Origin: Euplotes aediculatus | Taxonomy: Eukaryota; Ciliophora; Spirotrichea; Euplotida; Euplotidae | DNA length: 28,636 bases | NCBI GenBank assembly: GCA_030463445.1 | Contig: JAQGFW010030918.1 | Location: 1-28,636 of the forward strand | Reading direction: 5' to 3' | In this document: one piece after another, positions 1-7,835 of the stretch | Layout: each line of letters begins with the position of its first letter | Position numbering within the stretch: the stretch's first letter is position 1 | The notes under the pieces: model-generated | Databases searched by the model: none | Told to the model about the DNA's origin: nothing | What the model saw: the letters and a program-made list of their open reading frames with translations, nothing else | Position numbers and translations under genes: made by a program

Positions 1-44
1 GGTGCCCCGGGTGGGTTGGCACCGGTCGGGTGAGGGGAAAAAGC

Positions 45-72
45 AAAAAAAATCCCCGCACGAAGCGAGGAT
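45..72 (-). terminator. Intrinsic terminator of the DUF4783 gene
   Basis: On the minus strand, arms 65-72 and 52-59 form an 8-bp stem (one G-U wobble) around a UUCGU-type loop at 60-64, followed directly by a run of T (the A run at 45-51 on the plus strand). It lies about 110 nt past the stop codon of the minus-strand gene ending at 183. The hairpin and T-run are read directly from the sequence; its function as a terminator is inferred. Confidence 0.7.
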
Positions 73-118
73 CACAGCTTTCAATCAGAATATTGTATCT
101 ACTTATCTATGGAGGCCC

Positions 119-172
119 AATTCTTAATTCCCAAATCTTAATTCTTAATTCTTAAATCTTAATTCTTAACTC
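119..172. repeat. Low-complexity AATTCTTA-type repeat in a 3' region
   Basis: Imperfect tandem copies of words such as AATTCTTAA and AAATCTTAA fill this stretch. On the transcribed (minus) strand they read as GAATTAAGAATTAAGATT, an A/G-rich tail between the stop codon at 183-185 and the terminator at 45-72. No open frame of note crosses it. It is one of four low-complexity intergenic blocks in this window. Confidence 0.7.
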
Positions 173-182
173 TCCATTCCCT

Positions 183-572
183 TCATTCTTCCATAAACCG
201 CATCTCCTGGAGATAGGCTTTATCCCCTTTCTGTTTCAGGAATAAAGTGGTCCGGTACCGGCCATTATGGGTCTGAAGTACACCAATAAGGAAATTGGAG
301 CCATTGTTTTCACCATGATGTCTTAGTTCAAACGTTTTAACCCCACCGGTTGAACTGAAGAAATCCTTGATCACCATCACCGCCTGGCTACGGCTGTAAT
401 TGTCGCTTTTCTCAGGCAACGTAATGTCTACCCGGGAATCAAAATGCTGGGAAAGCTGGCTGGCATTCCCTGATTTCAACGCTACGAGCACTGAATCAAG
501 TTCAGCTTCATTTTTAAAAGCGGAAACCAAAACAAGGACACTCAATAGGATAATTGTATAAAATGCTTTCAT
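183..572 (-). CDS. DUF4783 domain exported protein
   Basis: A 129-residue protein matching the DUF4783 family of Bacteroidota by overall pattern: a short N-terminal hydrophobic signal (about residues 3-19), then an NTF2-like fold pattern with the words LKSGNASQLSQHFDSRVDI, YSRSQA..VIKDFF and a closing FLKQKGDKAYLQEMRF. Length is normal for the family. The biochemical role is unknown; the NTF2-like shape suggests binding of a small ligand or partner in the periplasm, which is inference. It starts at ATG 570-572 and is divergent from gpmI, with 166 nt between the two starts. I found no perfect TAnnTTTG box for it. It stands alone, followed by its own terminator. Confidence 0.85.
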   Translation of the reverse strand: MKAFYTIILLSVLVLVSAFKNEAELDSVLVALKSGNASQLSQHFDSRVDITLPEKSDNYSRSQAVMVIKDFFSSTGGVKTFELRHHGENNGSNFLIGVLQTHNGRYRTTLFLKQKGDKAYLQEMRFMEE

Positions 573-738
573 ACCTGAACGTTTTACGGTCGCAGTATTT
601 CAGAGGGGATCGGAGGAATAATGGTTATCAAACTATTACCCAAAAGTGTGCCAACTTGCAAAATCCCTCTCCTACTCCTCCAGATGCCTGATTTTTACCT
701 AGTTTTACGATCAAGAAACAAGCAGAACAGATCAATCA

Positions 739-2262
739 ATGAAAAAAGCAATCCTTATAATCATGGACGGATGGGGGCTTGGTAAAGTAGCTTCCAGCGA
801 TGCCATACAGCATGCCCATGTTCCTTTTGTCTCCAGTTTGTATAAAAAATACCCACATACCACAGTTATCACCTGTGGAGAAGCCGTTGGCCTGCCAGAC
901 GGACAAATGGGAAACAGTGAAGTGGGGCACCTTAATCTCGGTGCCGGCAGAATCGTTTACCAGGAATTGCAACGTATTAATGTTGCAGTCCGGGACGGAC
1001 AATTTCAGCAAAACCCCATACTCCTGAATTCAATCCGTTATGCCAAAGAAAATAACAAACCACTGCATTTGCTGGGACTGGTTAGTGATGGCGGGGTTCA
1101 TTCCCACACCAACCACCTCAAATCCATTGTCAGCGTGTGTAAACAGGAGGGGCTTGACAACGTTTTCATCCATGCTTTCACGGATGGTCGGGATACCGAT
1201 CCCAAAAGCGGGCTCTCCAATTTAACCGGATTGCAGGCGCACCTCGACCAGACCACCGGCAAAATCGCCACCGTTAGCGGCCGGTATTATGCTATGGATC
1301 GCGATAAACGCTGGGAGCGGGTAAAACTTGCTTATGATGCCCTGGTACGGGGAATTGGCGAAACTGCTACCAATGCCCTCTCGGCTATTCAGGCATCCTA
1401 TGATGCCAATATCACAGATGAATTTCTCAAGCCTACCATTATCCAGAATGAAAAAGGTTTGCCGCTGGCAACAATTCAGTCGGGCGACGCGGTTATCTGT
1501 TTTAATTCCCGGACCGATCGCTGCCGCGAAATTACAGAAGCGCTTTGCCAGAAAAACTTCCCTGAACATGGTATGCATGCGCTACAACTCCATTATACGA
1601 CCATGACGGAATACGATAAAACCTTCGACAATGTGAAGGTGATTTTCGAAACCGATAACCTCAATAATACCCTCGGTGAAGTGTTGGCGGCTCATGGCAG
1701 AAAGCAGATTCGTATTGCCGAAACCGAAAAATATCCGCACGTAACCTTTTTCTTCAGTGGCGGCCGCGAATTGCCCTTTGAAGGAGAATCCCGGATTTTA
1801 AAACCTTCGCCCAAAGTTGCCACCTATGATTTGCAACCGGAAATGAGCGCATTCGATCTAACCGATGCCCTTGTTCCGGAAATCAATGCTGAAACAGCTG
1901 ATTTCATCTGTCTTAATTATGCCAATGCAGATATGGTTGGACATACCGGTATTTTCCCCGCAGCCATCAGAGCCGTAGAAACTGTTGATAAATGTGTAGA
2001 GCGTGTAGTAACTGCAGCACTCAATCATGGGTATACCGTATTTCTGACCGCCGACCATGGCAATGCTGATTACATGGTCAATGAAGATGGAACACCCAAT
2101 ACCGCACACACCCTTAACCCGGTTCCGTTATTCATAATTGATAACGAATGGAGAGGTGAGGTTAGTCCGGGTAAACTGGGCGATATCGCTCCTACCATCC
2201 TGACTTTTATGGGAATACCTATACCGGCCGAGATGACCGGCAACTGTTTGGCCAAACCTTAA
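739..2262 (+). CDS. gpmI: 2,3-bisphosphoglycerate-independent phosphoglycerate mutase
   Basis: Interconverts 3- and 2-phosphoglycerate in glycolysis and gluconeogenesis, in the cytoplasm, using two divalent metal ions (usually Mn). The 507-residue length is standard. Family landmarks are all present: metal-binding D10 in MDGWG, the phosphorylated serine S60 in GNSEVGHLNLGAGR, SDGGVHSH, FTDGRDT, GRYYAMDRDKRW, the substrate-binding arginines in NSRTDRCREI, NADMVGHTG and TADHGNAD. The NSRTDRC segment differs from the usual N-F/Y-R-P/T-D-R-A/G by Ser and Cys, probably harmless because the arginines are kept. ATG 739 gives the conserved N-terminus MKKAILIIMDGWG. The haem-binding-domain gene follows after 10 nt, so the two may be co-transcribed. 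A near-match to the -7 box (TAGTTTTA, 700-707) lies upstream. Confidence 0.97.
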   Translation: MKKAILIIMDGWGLGKVASSDAIQHAHVPFVSSLYKKYPHTTVITCGEAVGLPDGQMGNSEVGHLNLGAGRIVYQELQRINVAVRDGQFQQNPILLNSIRYAKENNKPLHLLGLVSDGGVHSHTNHLKSIVSVCKQEGLDNVFIHAFTDGRDTDPKSGLSNLTGLQAHLDQTTGKIATVSGRYYAMDRDKRWERVKLAYDALVRGIGETATNALSAIQASYDANITDEFLKPTIIQNEKGLPLATIQSGDAVICFNSRTDRCREITEALCQKNFPEHGMHALQLHYTTMTEYDKTFDNVKVIFETDNLNNTLGEVLAAHGRKQIRIAETEKYPHVTFFFSGGRELPFEGESRILKPSPKVATYDLQPEMSAFDLTDALVPEINAETADFICLNYANADMVGHTGIFPAAIRAVETVDKCVERVVTAALNHGYTVFLTADHGNADYMVNEDGTPNTAHTLNPVPLFIIDNEWRGEVSPGKLGDIAPTILTFMGIPIPAEMTGNCLAKP

Positions 2263-2272
2263 ACAATCAGAT

Positions 2273-2755
2273 ATGATCAGGAAAATTCTTTTATTCCTGC
2301 TGGTAGTGTTGATCATAATGCAGGTGATCCGTCCAAAACTGGACAACAAGTCCGGGTCCACTGCGAATTCTATCACTACCATCACAACTATTCCGGATGA
2401 AACCGGTCAGCTATTGAAGAGTAGTTGTTATGATTGCCATAGCAATACTACGGTCTATCCCTGGTATGCCCATGTTCAACCGGTTGGCTGGTGGCTCGAC
2501 GACCATGTGAACGAAGGGAAAAAAGAACTCAATTTTGATGAGTTTACCAGCTATTCGCTCAGGAAACAATACCACAAACTTGAGGAAGTAGTAGAAATGG
2601 TGAAGGAAAAAGAAATGCCCCTGAACAGTTACACATGGATCCACAAAGACGCGGATCTTTCAACTGAACAAAGACAGCAGCTGATCAACTGGTCAGAAAA
2701 ACTCATGGCGGATATGAAGGCAAAATATCCACTGGATAGCCTGATCAAAAAATGA
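2273..2755 (+). CDS. Haem-binding domain (Haem_bd) protein, membrane-anchored
   Basis: A 160-residue protein with an N-terminal hydrophobic helix (about residues 4-19) that should act as signal or anchor, then a single c-type haem attachment motif C52-Y-D-C55-H56 in the context SSCYDCHSNTTVYPWYAHVQP. That context and the following GWWLDDHV..G..ELNFDEF words are the signature of the Haem_bd family (PF14376) of Bacteroidota. It should carry covalent haem c in the periplasm after processing by the cytochrome c maturation system; the electron partner is unknown. It begins 10 nt after gpmI and ends 4 nt before the next gene, which leads on to a haem-type TonB receptor. Regulation is not visible in the sequence. 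Confidence 0.9.
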   Translation: MIRKILLFLLVVLIIMQVIRPKLDNKSGSTANSITTITTIPDETGQLLKSSCYDCHSNTTVYPWYAHVQPVGWWLDDHVNEGKKELNFDEFTSYSLRKQYHKLEEVVEMVKEKEMPLNSYTWIHKDADLSTEQRQQLINWSEKLMADMKAKYPLDSLIKK

Positions 2756-2759
2756 AGCG

Positions 2760-3290
2760 TTGACACCCGTTCCATCCATATCAAGATGGATTGCCGCAGT
2801 CGGAATGATTATTCTCTCATTGCCGCTCTTGCTCTCTGTGCATCATATGCTGGTTCAGCAATCCGTAATGCATAAAATGCAGGTTGCCCTTAAAGGCACA
2901 ACGCTTACTACGGTGTTACTTCAGCCAGAAGAACTAAAGTGGTTAAAACCCGGAAAAGAAATCTGGCTGCACAATAGTTTTTTTGATGTGCTTTCCATTG
3001 ATTCAAGTCAAACTCCCTGGAAAGTATTCGGCTTGTACGATCCGGAAGACACCAAACTGCACATGAAACTGATTCGCCTTCTCCATAAAGAACAGGATGA
3101 TGAAGACCGGAACTTACAGGTAATTGCAAGCCATTTATTACACTGCGGGCTATTACCCCAGGCATGCAAAATAGTAGTGCCAACACCTACAGACATACCT
3201 GTATTATTCACAAATTATCTGTTTACCATACCGGATCAGAAAATGCCAACCGATAACCCGCCACCCTGGCAGATTTACCGCTACAGCTAA
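2760..3290 (+). CDS. Unrecognised small membrane-anchored protein upstream of TonB receptor
   Basis: I do not recognise this 176-residue protein. It has one N-terminal hydrophobic segment (about residues 10-26), a His/Met-rich stretch just after it (HHM then VMHKMQ), and a soluble, presumably periplasmic, remainder with a central EEL.WLKPGKEIWLHNSFFDVLSI region and an acidic EQDDEDR patch. By position and shape it resembles the small exported proteins often found just 5' of TonB-dependent receptors in Bacteroidota. The start is unsure: the frame is closed by a stop at 2742-2744, and only TTG 2760 or ATG 2805 are available. TTG puts an arginine before the helix, giving better membrane topology, so I prefer it. 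The stop lies 27 nt before the receptor, so co-expression is likely. A haem, copper or iron role is only a guess from context. Confidence 0.65.
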   Translation: MTPVPSISRWIAAVGMIILSLPLLLSVHHMLVQQSVMHKMQVALKGTTLTTVLLQPEELKWLKPGKEIWLHNSFFDVLSIDSSQTPWKVFGLYDPEDTKLHMKLIRLLHKEQDDEDRNLQVIASHLLHCGLLPQACKIVVPTPTDIPVLFTNYLFTIPDQKMPTDNPPPWQIYRYS

Positions 3291-3317
3291 TACGTTTATT
3301 CACTTTAAGAAAAGTAA

Positions 3318-5597
3318 ATGAAAGATCACAGCGCACAAGTAGCTGGAGGAATCTTTCGGTTCTGCCTGTACGTTATAGTGCAGGTAGTAAGTCTGTTATT
3401 TTTCCAGCCGGTTATTGCACAACAATCAAAAGATAGTACAGAAAAAATTCAGGAACTCGGAGAAGTGGTGATCTCCTACAATAAATGGGAACAGCAGTTA
3501 AATGAAGTACCCAATAAAATCACCAAAATCAACCGGGCACAGATCCAGTTGCAACAGCCCCAGACGGCGGCTGATATGCTTGCACAAAGCGGTTCGGTTT
3601 TTATTCAAAAAAGTCAGCTGGGTGGCGGAAGTCCCATGATTCGCGGATTCGCCACCAACCGGGTATTACTGGTAGTTGACGGAGTACGCATGAACAATGC
3701 CATCTACCGAAGTGGTAACCTGCAAAACGTGATCAGTATTGATCCGCTTGCCCTGGAAGCCGCAGAAGTAGTTTTTGGTCCGGGTAGCCTGATTTATGGA
3801 TCCGATGCCATTGGGGGTGTAATGGATTTTCATACGCTCGAACCCCACTTCGCTTCGGATTCGGGCTGGCTGATCAGAGGCAGTGCCCAGGCGCGCTATT
3901 CCAGTGCCAACAATGAAAACACTATCCATGCCGACTGGAATATTGCCGGAAAAAAACTTTCCTGGCTCTCATCCATTACCTATAGCAAATTCGATGACCT
4001 GCGCATGGGTAAACATGGCGGACAGGACCGGTATTTACGGCCGGAATATGTAATCCGGCAACAAAACAAAGACACGGTTCTGACCAATGAAGATCCGAGA
4101 GTACAGCGTTTCTCAGGGTATGAACAATGGAACCTGATGCAGAAATTGAACTACCGGATCAATGACAAAATGAAACTGCAATACAGTTTTATTTATGGCG
4201 GAACGGGTACCCATCCCCGTTATGACCGGCTGATTCAGTACCGCTCGGGCAACCTTCGTTTTGCGGAATGGAACTATGGACCAATGCTCTGGCGGATGCA
4301 CACCCTGCATTTTCTCAGCAATCAAAAAACAGCCGTTTATGATAACCTGAGAATTACGGCTGGTTACCAGAATTATGCAGAAAGCCGTATGGACCGTAGC
4401 TTCAACAGATCCAGCCGGAACCGGCAGGAAGAACTGGTGGATGCGATCTCCGCCAACCTGGATGCCGTTAAAGCAATCGGGAAGGGACAGTTGTTCTGGG
4501 GAGCTGAATATGTTTACAATAAAATAGGCTCAACCGGGAGTATTACAGATATCGGAACTGGAGAAACAGTGACCTCCGTAAGCCGCTATCCGGATAAGAG
4601 TAACTGGTATACGGCTGGATTGTATGGAAGTTATAAGATCAACCTGCACAAAGATCTTACCCTTACATCTGGTATACGGTATAGCTATAACGGACTTAAT
4701 GCCCGTTTTGACAACCGGTTTATACCCTTTCCGTATGAAAAAGCTGCGATTGAAAAAGGCGCTTTCATCTTCAATCTTGGCACCGTGTACAGACCGGCAA
4801 CCAACTGGCAGGTACACGCACATGTGTCCAGTGGGTACCGGATGCCCAATATTGATGATATCGGCAAACTCTTTGAATCGGCTCCGGGAAATGTTACGGT
4901 ACCCAACCCCGGACTGCAACCCGAATATGCCTGGAATATGGAAATAGGAATAGCCTATGATATTCCTGCAATTCAGGAAAACAGACCGGCAGGCAGACTG
5001 GAACTGACCGGTTTTTACACGATTCTGGAAGATGCTATCGCTTTGCGGCCATACCGGTTCAACGGACAAGATTCCATTCTTTTTGATGGAACCCCGAGCC
5101 AGGTGAATGCGTTACAGAACCTGTCAAAAGCTACCGTATGGGGTATGCAGGCTGCACTGTTGTTGCCGGTTCAGAAATGGTGGGTGCTGCGAATGAATGC
5201 CAATTACACCTGGGGTAGAGAAACAGATGATGCCCCGGGATCGGACAAACAGGTTCCGCTGAGACATGCCCCTCCGTTCTTCGGGAATGTTGCCATTCAG
5301 TACAGCCGGTCTGCCTTTTTACTGGAGGCCAACCTGGTTTATAACAGCACCATTCGCGCGGAAAACCTGGCCCCCTCCGAACAGGCAAAAAGGGATATAT
5401 ACGCTATTGACAACAATGGCAATCCGTATAGTCCGGGCTGGTATACCATGAACCTGAAAGGAAGCTACCGGGTTACTCCGACAGTGGTATTGTCTTTGGG
5501 ATGGGAAAATATGACCAATCAACGGTACCGCCCCTATTCCAGCGGGATTGTAGCCGCCGGCTCTAACCTGGTGGCCAGTTTGCGGGCATCCTTTTAA
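3318..5597 (+). CDS. TonB-dependent receptor, haem/hemoglobin receptor-like
   Basis: A 759-residue outer-membrane gated channel that would import a large ligand using energy from TonB-ExbBD. A signal peptide runs to about A34. The plug domain (about 48-170) contains MIRGFATNRVLLVVDGVRMN, NAIYRSGNLQNVISIDPLA and VVFGPGSLIYGSDAIGG, words typical of the hemoglobin/transferrin/lactoferrin receptor group in Bacteroidota. A 22-strand barrel follows, with NPGLQPE at 530-536 resembling the NPNL motif of haem receptors, ending in phenylalanine as outer-membrane barrels do. There is no carboxypeptidase-regulatory-like N-terminal domain and no SusD partner, so it is not a SusCD glycan system. It follows a CxxCH protein and an unknown membrane-anchored protein, which supports a haem or metal ligand, but the substrate is inferred. 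A strong terminator follows at once. Confidence 0.92.
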   Translation: MKDHSAQVAGGIFRFCLYVIVQVVSLLFFQPVIAQQSKDSTEKIQELGEVVISYNKWEQQLNEVPNKITKINRAQIQLQQPQTAADMLAQSGSVFIQKSQLGGGSPMIRGFATNRVLLVVDGVRMNNAIYRSGNLQNVISIDPLALEAAEVVFGPGSLIYGSDAIGGVMDFHTLEPHFASDSGWLIRGSAQARYSSANNENTIHADWNIAGKKLSWLSSITYSKFDDLRMGKHGGQDRYLRPEYVIRQQNKDTVLTNEDPRVQRFSGYEQWNLMQKLNYRINDKMKLQYSFIYGGTGTHPRYDRLIQYRSGNLRFAEWNYGPMLWRMHTLHFLSNQKTAVYDNLRITAGYQNYAESRMDRSFNRSSRNRQEELVDAISANLDAVKAIGKGQLFWGAEYVYNKIGSTGSITDIGTGETVTSVSRYPDKSNWYTAGLYGSYKINLHKDLTLTSGIRYSYNGLNARFDNRFIPFPYEKAAIEKGAFIFNLGTVYRPATNWQVHAHVSSGYRMPNIDDIGKLFESAPGNVTVPNPGLQPEYAWNMEIGIAYDIPAIQENRPAGRLELTGFYTILEDAIALRPYRFNGQDSILFDGTPSQVNALQNLSKATVWGMQAALLLPVQKWWVLRMNANYTWGRETDDAPGSDKQVPLRHAPPFFGNVAIQYSRSAFLLEANLVYNSTIRAENLAPSEQAKRDIYAIDNNGNPYSPGWYTMNLKGSYRVTPTVVLSLGWENMTNQRYRPYSSGIVAAGSNLVASLRASF

Positions 5598-5621
5598 GGC
5601 GTACACCATAAAACCCTTGTG

Positions 5622-5653
5622 GAAGGCGGGATTCAGGTCCCGTCTTCTTTTTT
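5622..5653 (+). terminator. Strong intrinsic terminator after TonB receptor
   Basis: A 10-bp stem (5622-5631 with 5638-5647, one G-U pair) around the loop TTCAGG is followed by six T residues at 5648-5653. It sits 25 nt after the receptor stop codon and separates the haem-related cassette from the sigma-factor operon. Confidence 0.88.
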
Positions 5654-5709
5654 GAACATAGTGTTGGAACAAGAAAAATTCCCTAAATTACGATAGTATA
5701 ATCCCTCAT

Positions 5710-6288
5710 ATGACGGAAGAAGCACTCCTGAAAGCCTGTATCAATAACGAGCCAATGGCGCAAAAAGAATTGTATCAGAAGTACAGTTCAAAGATGCTGG
5801 CGGTTTGTTACCGTTTCGCCCATTACCGGGAAGATGCGGAAGATATGCTGCAGGAAGGTTTCATTAAAGTGTTCTCACAGATTCATACCTTCCGCTCCCA
5901 GGGTGCACTGGAAGGATGGATCCGTAGAATCATGGTGCATACCTGTATCAACCACCTCAAGCGCAACAAGAAGTTCAATGAAAATGTAGATCTGATTCAT
6001 GCCACCGGTTTGCAGGTTCGGGAGGAATCTATACCATCCATAGTACAGGCAAAACAGGTTATTGAATGCATCCGGATGCTGCCTATCGGGTACCGGACTG
6101 TTCTCAACCTGTATGCATTGGAAGGTTATTCCCATAAAGAGATTGCGACCGTACTTGATATAGAAGAAAGTACCAGTCGTTCTCAATATACCCGTGCCCG
6201 TCAGATGCTGGAAGAAATCCTGGTTAAGCGAAAAATTATGACAAAACCCCAGGAGAAAGTGTCTTTGCTAGCAGCGTTTGGCCGCTAA
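5710..6288 (+). CDS. ECF-type RNA polymerase sigma factor
   Basis: A 192-residue sigma-70 family protein of the extracytoplasmic-function group. Region 2 covers about residues 5-88, with HYREDAEDMLQEGFIKVF (core and -10 binding) and WIRRIMVHTCINHLKRNKK. Region 4 covers about 115-172, with LPIGYRTVLNLYALEGYSHKEIATVLDIEESTSRSQYTRARQML forming a clear helix-turn-helix. The length is normal and a short extra C-terminal tail is present. It would direct RNA polymerase to envelope-stress or envelope-state genes when released from its regulator. The next gene, 57 nt downstream, encodes a protein with a trans-envelope architecture and is the obvious candidate anti-sigma factor. A preceding terminator shows that a new transcription unit starts here; only weak promoter elements (TTG at 5661 region, then TAAATTAC) are visible. 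Confidence 0.94.
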   Translation: MTEEALLKACINNEPMAQKELYQKYSSKMLAVCYRFAHYREDAEDMLQEGFIKVFSQIHTFRSQGALEGWIRRIMVHTCINHLKRNKKFNENVDLIHATGLQVREESIPSIVQAKQVIECIRMLPIGYRTVLNLYALEGYSHKEIATVLDIEESTSRSQYTRARQMLEEILVKRKIMTKPQEKVSLLAAFGR

Positions 6289-6345
6289 CAGGACTCTTAG
6301 TATGGGTAGGGTTTGAAAATTCAGGAGTCCCTAACCGGAAGAGCA

Positions 6346-7827
6346 ATGGAGCAACATTTTTTTGAGGACGAATTTGAGCAGTTTCTTCGCGAAAATGCTG
6401 ACCAGCATAGGATGTATCCTTCCGAAGCGGTGTGGACGAACGTATACCGTAAATTCCACCCGGGAAAGCGCCGATTGATGATTGCCATCCTGCTATTACT
6501 GTTTCTTTCCGGAATGTACTGGCTTTTCACCACTACCGTTATTCCTTCCTCCTCACCCAAAAATGGCATCGTTACTGCAGAAGAGATCTCCTATCACGAT
6601 CATTTCCCCAGTGTTACTGTTGATGATATAATAGCCAAGCTCAGGGCCAAATCATTGATGCCACCACTTGCTATTGAAGCCCCTGCCGCATTAAAACCGC
6701 TTGGCATCCGAAGAGAATTACGTCCTTCATTGGTAACTATACCAACATTTTTCACAGCTAATTTTGGGTATGCTGATCAATTTTCCATGTCGCATTGGGA
6801 TCTTGTTCTGCCCCGGTTGATATTTCCGGTTTACGACCTGAGCAGTGTGCCATTTAAAAAAGCAGCGCCTCCGGAAACAACTACACTTGTAGCTGGCGAA
6901 CCCGCTCCGGTACCGGAAGAACAAGGGGTACTGGAAGCTGCTGCCGTTGCTGCACGGGAAACGGTTGAGCAAAAGGCGATGGTTATTGCCGATCAACCCC
7001 AGGAAACACAGCCATCTTTGCGAAAGGAAAGTTTATTCAAAAAATCAACTCCTGCCAGTTCCGTTGCCAGTTTGTTTCCAATAAAAACAACTGCATCCAG
7101 GAAAACAAAATGGGAGAGTTCCATACATTTCGTTCCATCCGTCGGATACCGGAATTTATTTGACAGCAAAAACTGGATTACCTATGGCAATTCGCCTCTT
7201 ATGGTCAGCCGTTTGAATGTAAATCAGTTTGTGGACCACAAACCAGCCATTGGCTTTGAACTCGGCGGAGCTATCCGTTACCGGCTGAATAAAGCATTGG
7301 TAATAAAAACCGGCTTGCAGTTAAATCTTACCCGATATAGCATTGGTGCATTTGCTCATGCTACTGAAAAAACTACAGTTGCGCTGAATCCGGAGCTGGG
7401 TTTCCGTCCGGATACCCTTGTAGCTACTTCCAATCTCAGGAACCTGGCAGGTAACCGGCCAGAGCGCGTTCATAATTCCTATTTACAGGTATCCATGCCT
7501 GTTGGTGCTGAATTAAAATTATTCGGAGATGACCGGCTACAGGTAAACCTGGGAGGCAGCCTTCAACCCAGTTATCTGCTGAATACCAACCAGATTCAAC
7601 TGAGTGCCGATTTCAGTAACTATGTAAGTGAGCCATCCCTTCTTCGTCGCTGGAATCTTGCCAGCAGTATGGAAGTATTTGTTACCTATAATACCGGTAA
7701 AGTCAACTGGCAGATTGGTCCCCAGTTCCGGTACAACCTGCTTTCCACCTTTAAAAAAGCCTACCCCATTAAGGAAAACCTGATGGAGTATGGACTAAAA
7801 ATCGGTATAACCCGCCCGATCCGTTAA
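6346..7827 (+). CDS. Putative dual membrane-spanning anti-sigma factor with C-terminal beta-barrel
   Basis: A 493-residue protein with an unusual layout. Residues 1-43 are a short cytoplasmic head containing FEQFLRENADQHRMYPSEAVW, a motif I associate with Bacteroidota membrane proteins near ECF sigma genes. K41-R42-R43 precede one transmembrane helix (about 44-62). Residues 63-255 are a proline/alanine/glutamate-rich linker, and 256-493 alternate hydrophobic strands as in a small outer-membrane beta-barrel. A chain that crosses the inner membrane, spans the periplasm and ends in the outer membrane matches the dual membrane-spanning anti-sigma (Dma) family reported from Bacteroides thetaiotaomicron. 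The upstream sigma gene supports this; the function here is inferred. The head is short for an anti-sigma domain, and the final residue is Arg instead of the usual aromatic. ATG 6346 is preferred over an in-frame TTG at 6313. Confidence 0.75.
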   Translation: MEQHFFEDEFEQFLRENADQHRMYPSEAVWTNVYRKFHPGKRRLMIAILLLLFLSGMYWLFTTTVIPSSSPKNGIVTAEEISYHDHFPSVTVDDIIAKLRAKSLMPPLAIEAPAALKPLGIRRELRPSLVTIPTFFTANFGYADQFSMSHWDLVLPRLIFPVYDLSSVPFKKAAPPETTTLVAGEPAPVPEEQGVLEAAAVAARETVEQKAMVIADQPQETQPSLRKESLFKKSTPASSVASLFPIKTTASRKTKWESSIHFVPSVGYRNLFDSKNWITYGNSPLMVSRLNVNQFVDHKPAIGFELGGAIRYRLNKALVIKTGLQLNLTRYSIGAFAHATEKTTVALNPELGFRPDTLVATSNLRNLAGNRPERVHNSYLQVSMPVGAELKLFGDDRLQVNLGGSLQPSYLLNTNQIQLSADFSNYVSEPSLLRRWNLASSMEVFVTYNTGKVNWQIGPQFRYNLLSTFKKAYPIKENLMEYGLKIGITRPIR

Positions 7828-7835
7828 TTTTGCGT

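Noticed and set aside
1-33. Frame 1 is open to a TGA at 31-33 and might be the end of a plus-strand gene; GGTGCC/GGCACC inverted pair
   Set aside because: Only ten codons are visible at the window edge, too few to support a gene, and the 6-bp pair has no T-run.
2805-3290. ATG 2805 as the start of the unrecognised membrane-anchored protein
   Set aside because: It would begin directly inside the hydrophobic segment with no preceding charge; TTG 2760 gives a better topology, though this is not proven.
4530-5069. A 179-codon minus-strand frame inside the TonB receptor gene
   Set aside because: Antisense shadow of a well-supported receptor; no domain pattern and no promoter.
7825-7832. TAATTTTG promoter-like box before the lipoprotein gene
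   Set aside because: It overlaps the stop codon of the previous gene and ends 3 nt before the ATG at 7836, so a start site there would fall within the gene; tight operon spacing explains expression better.
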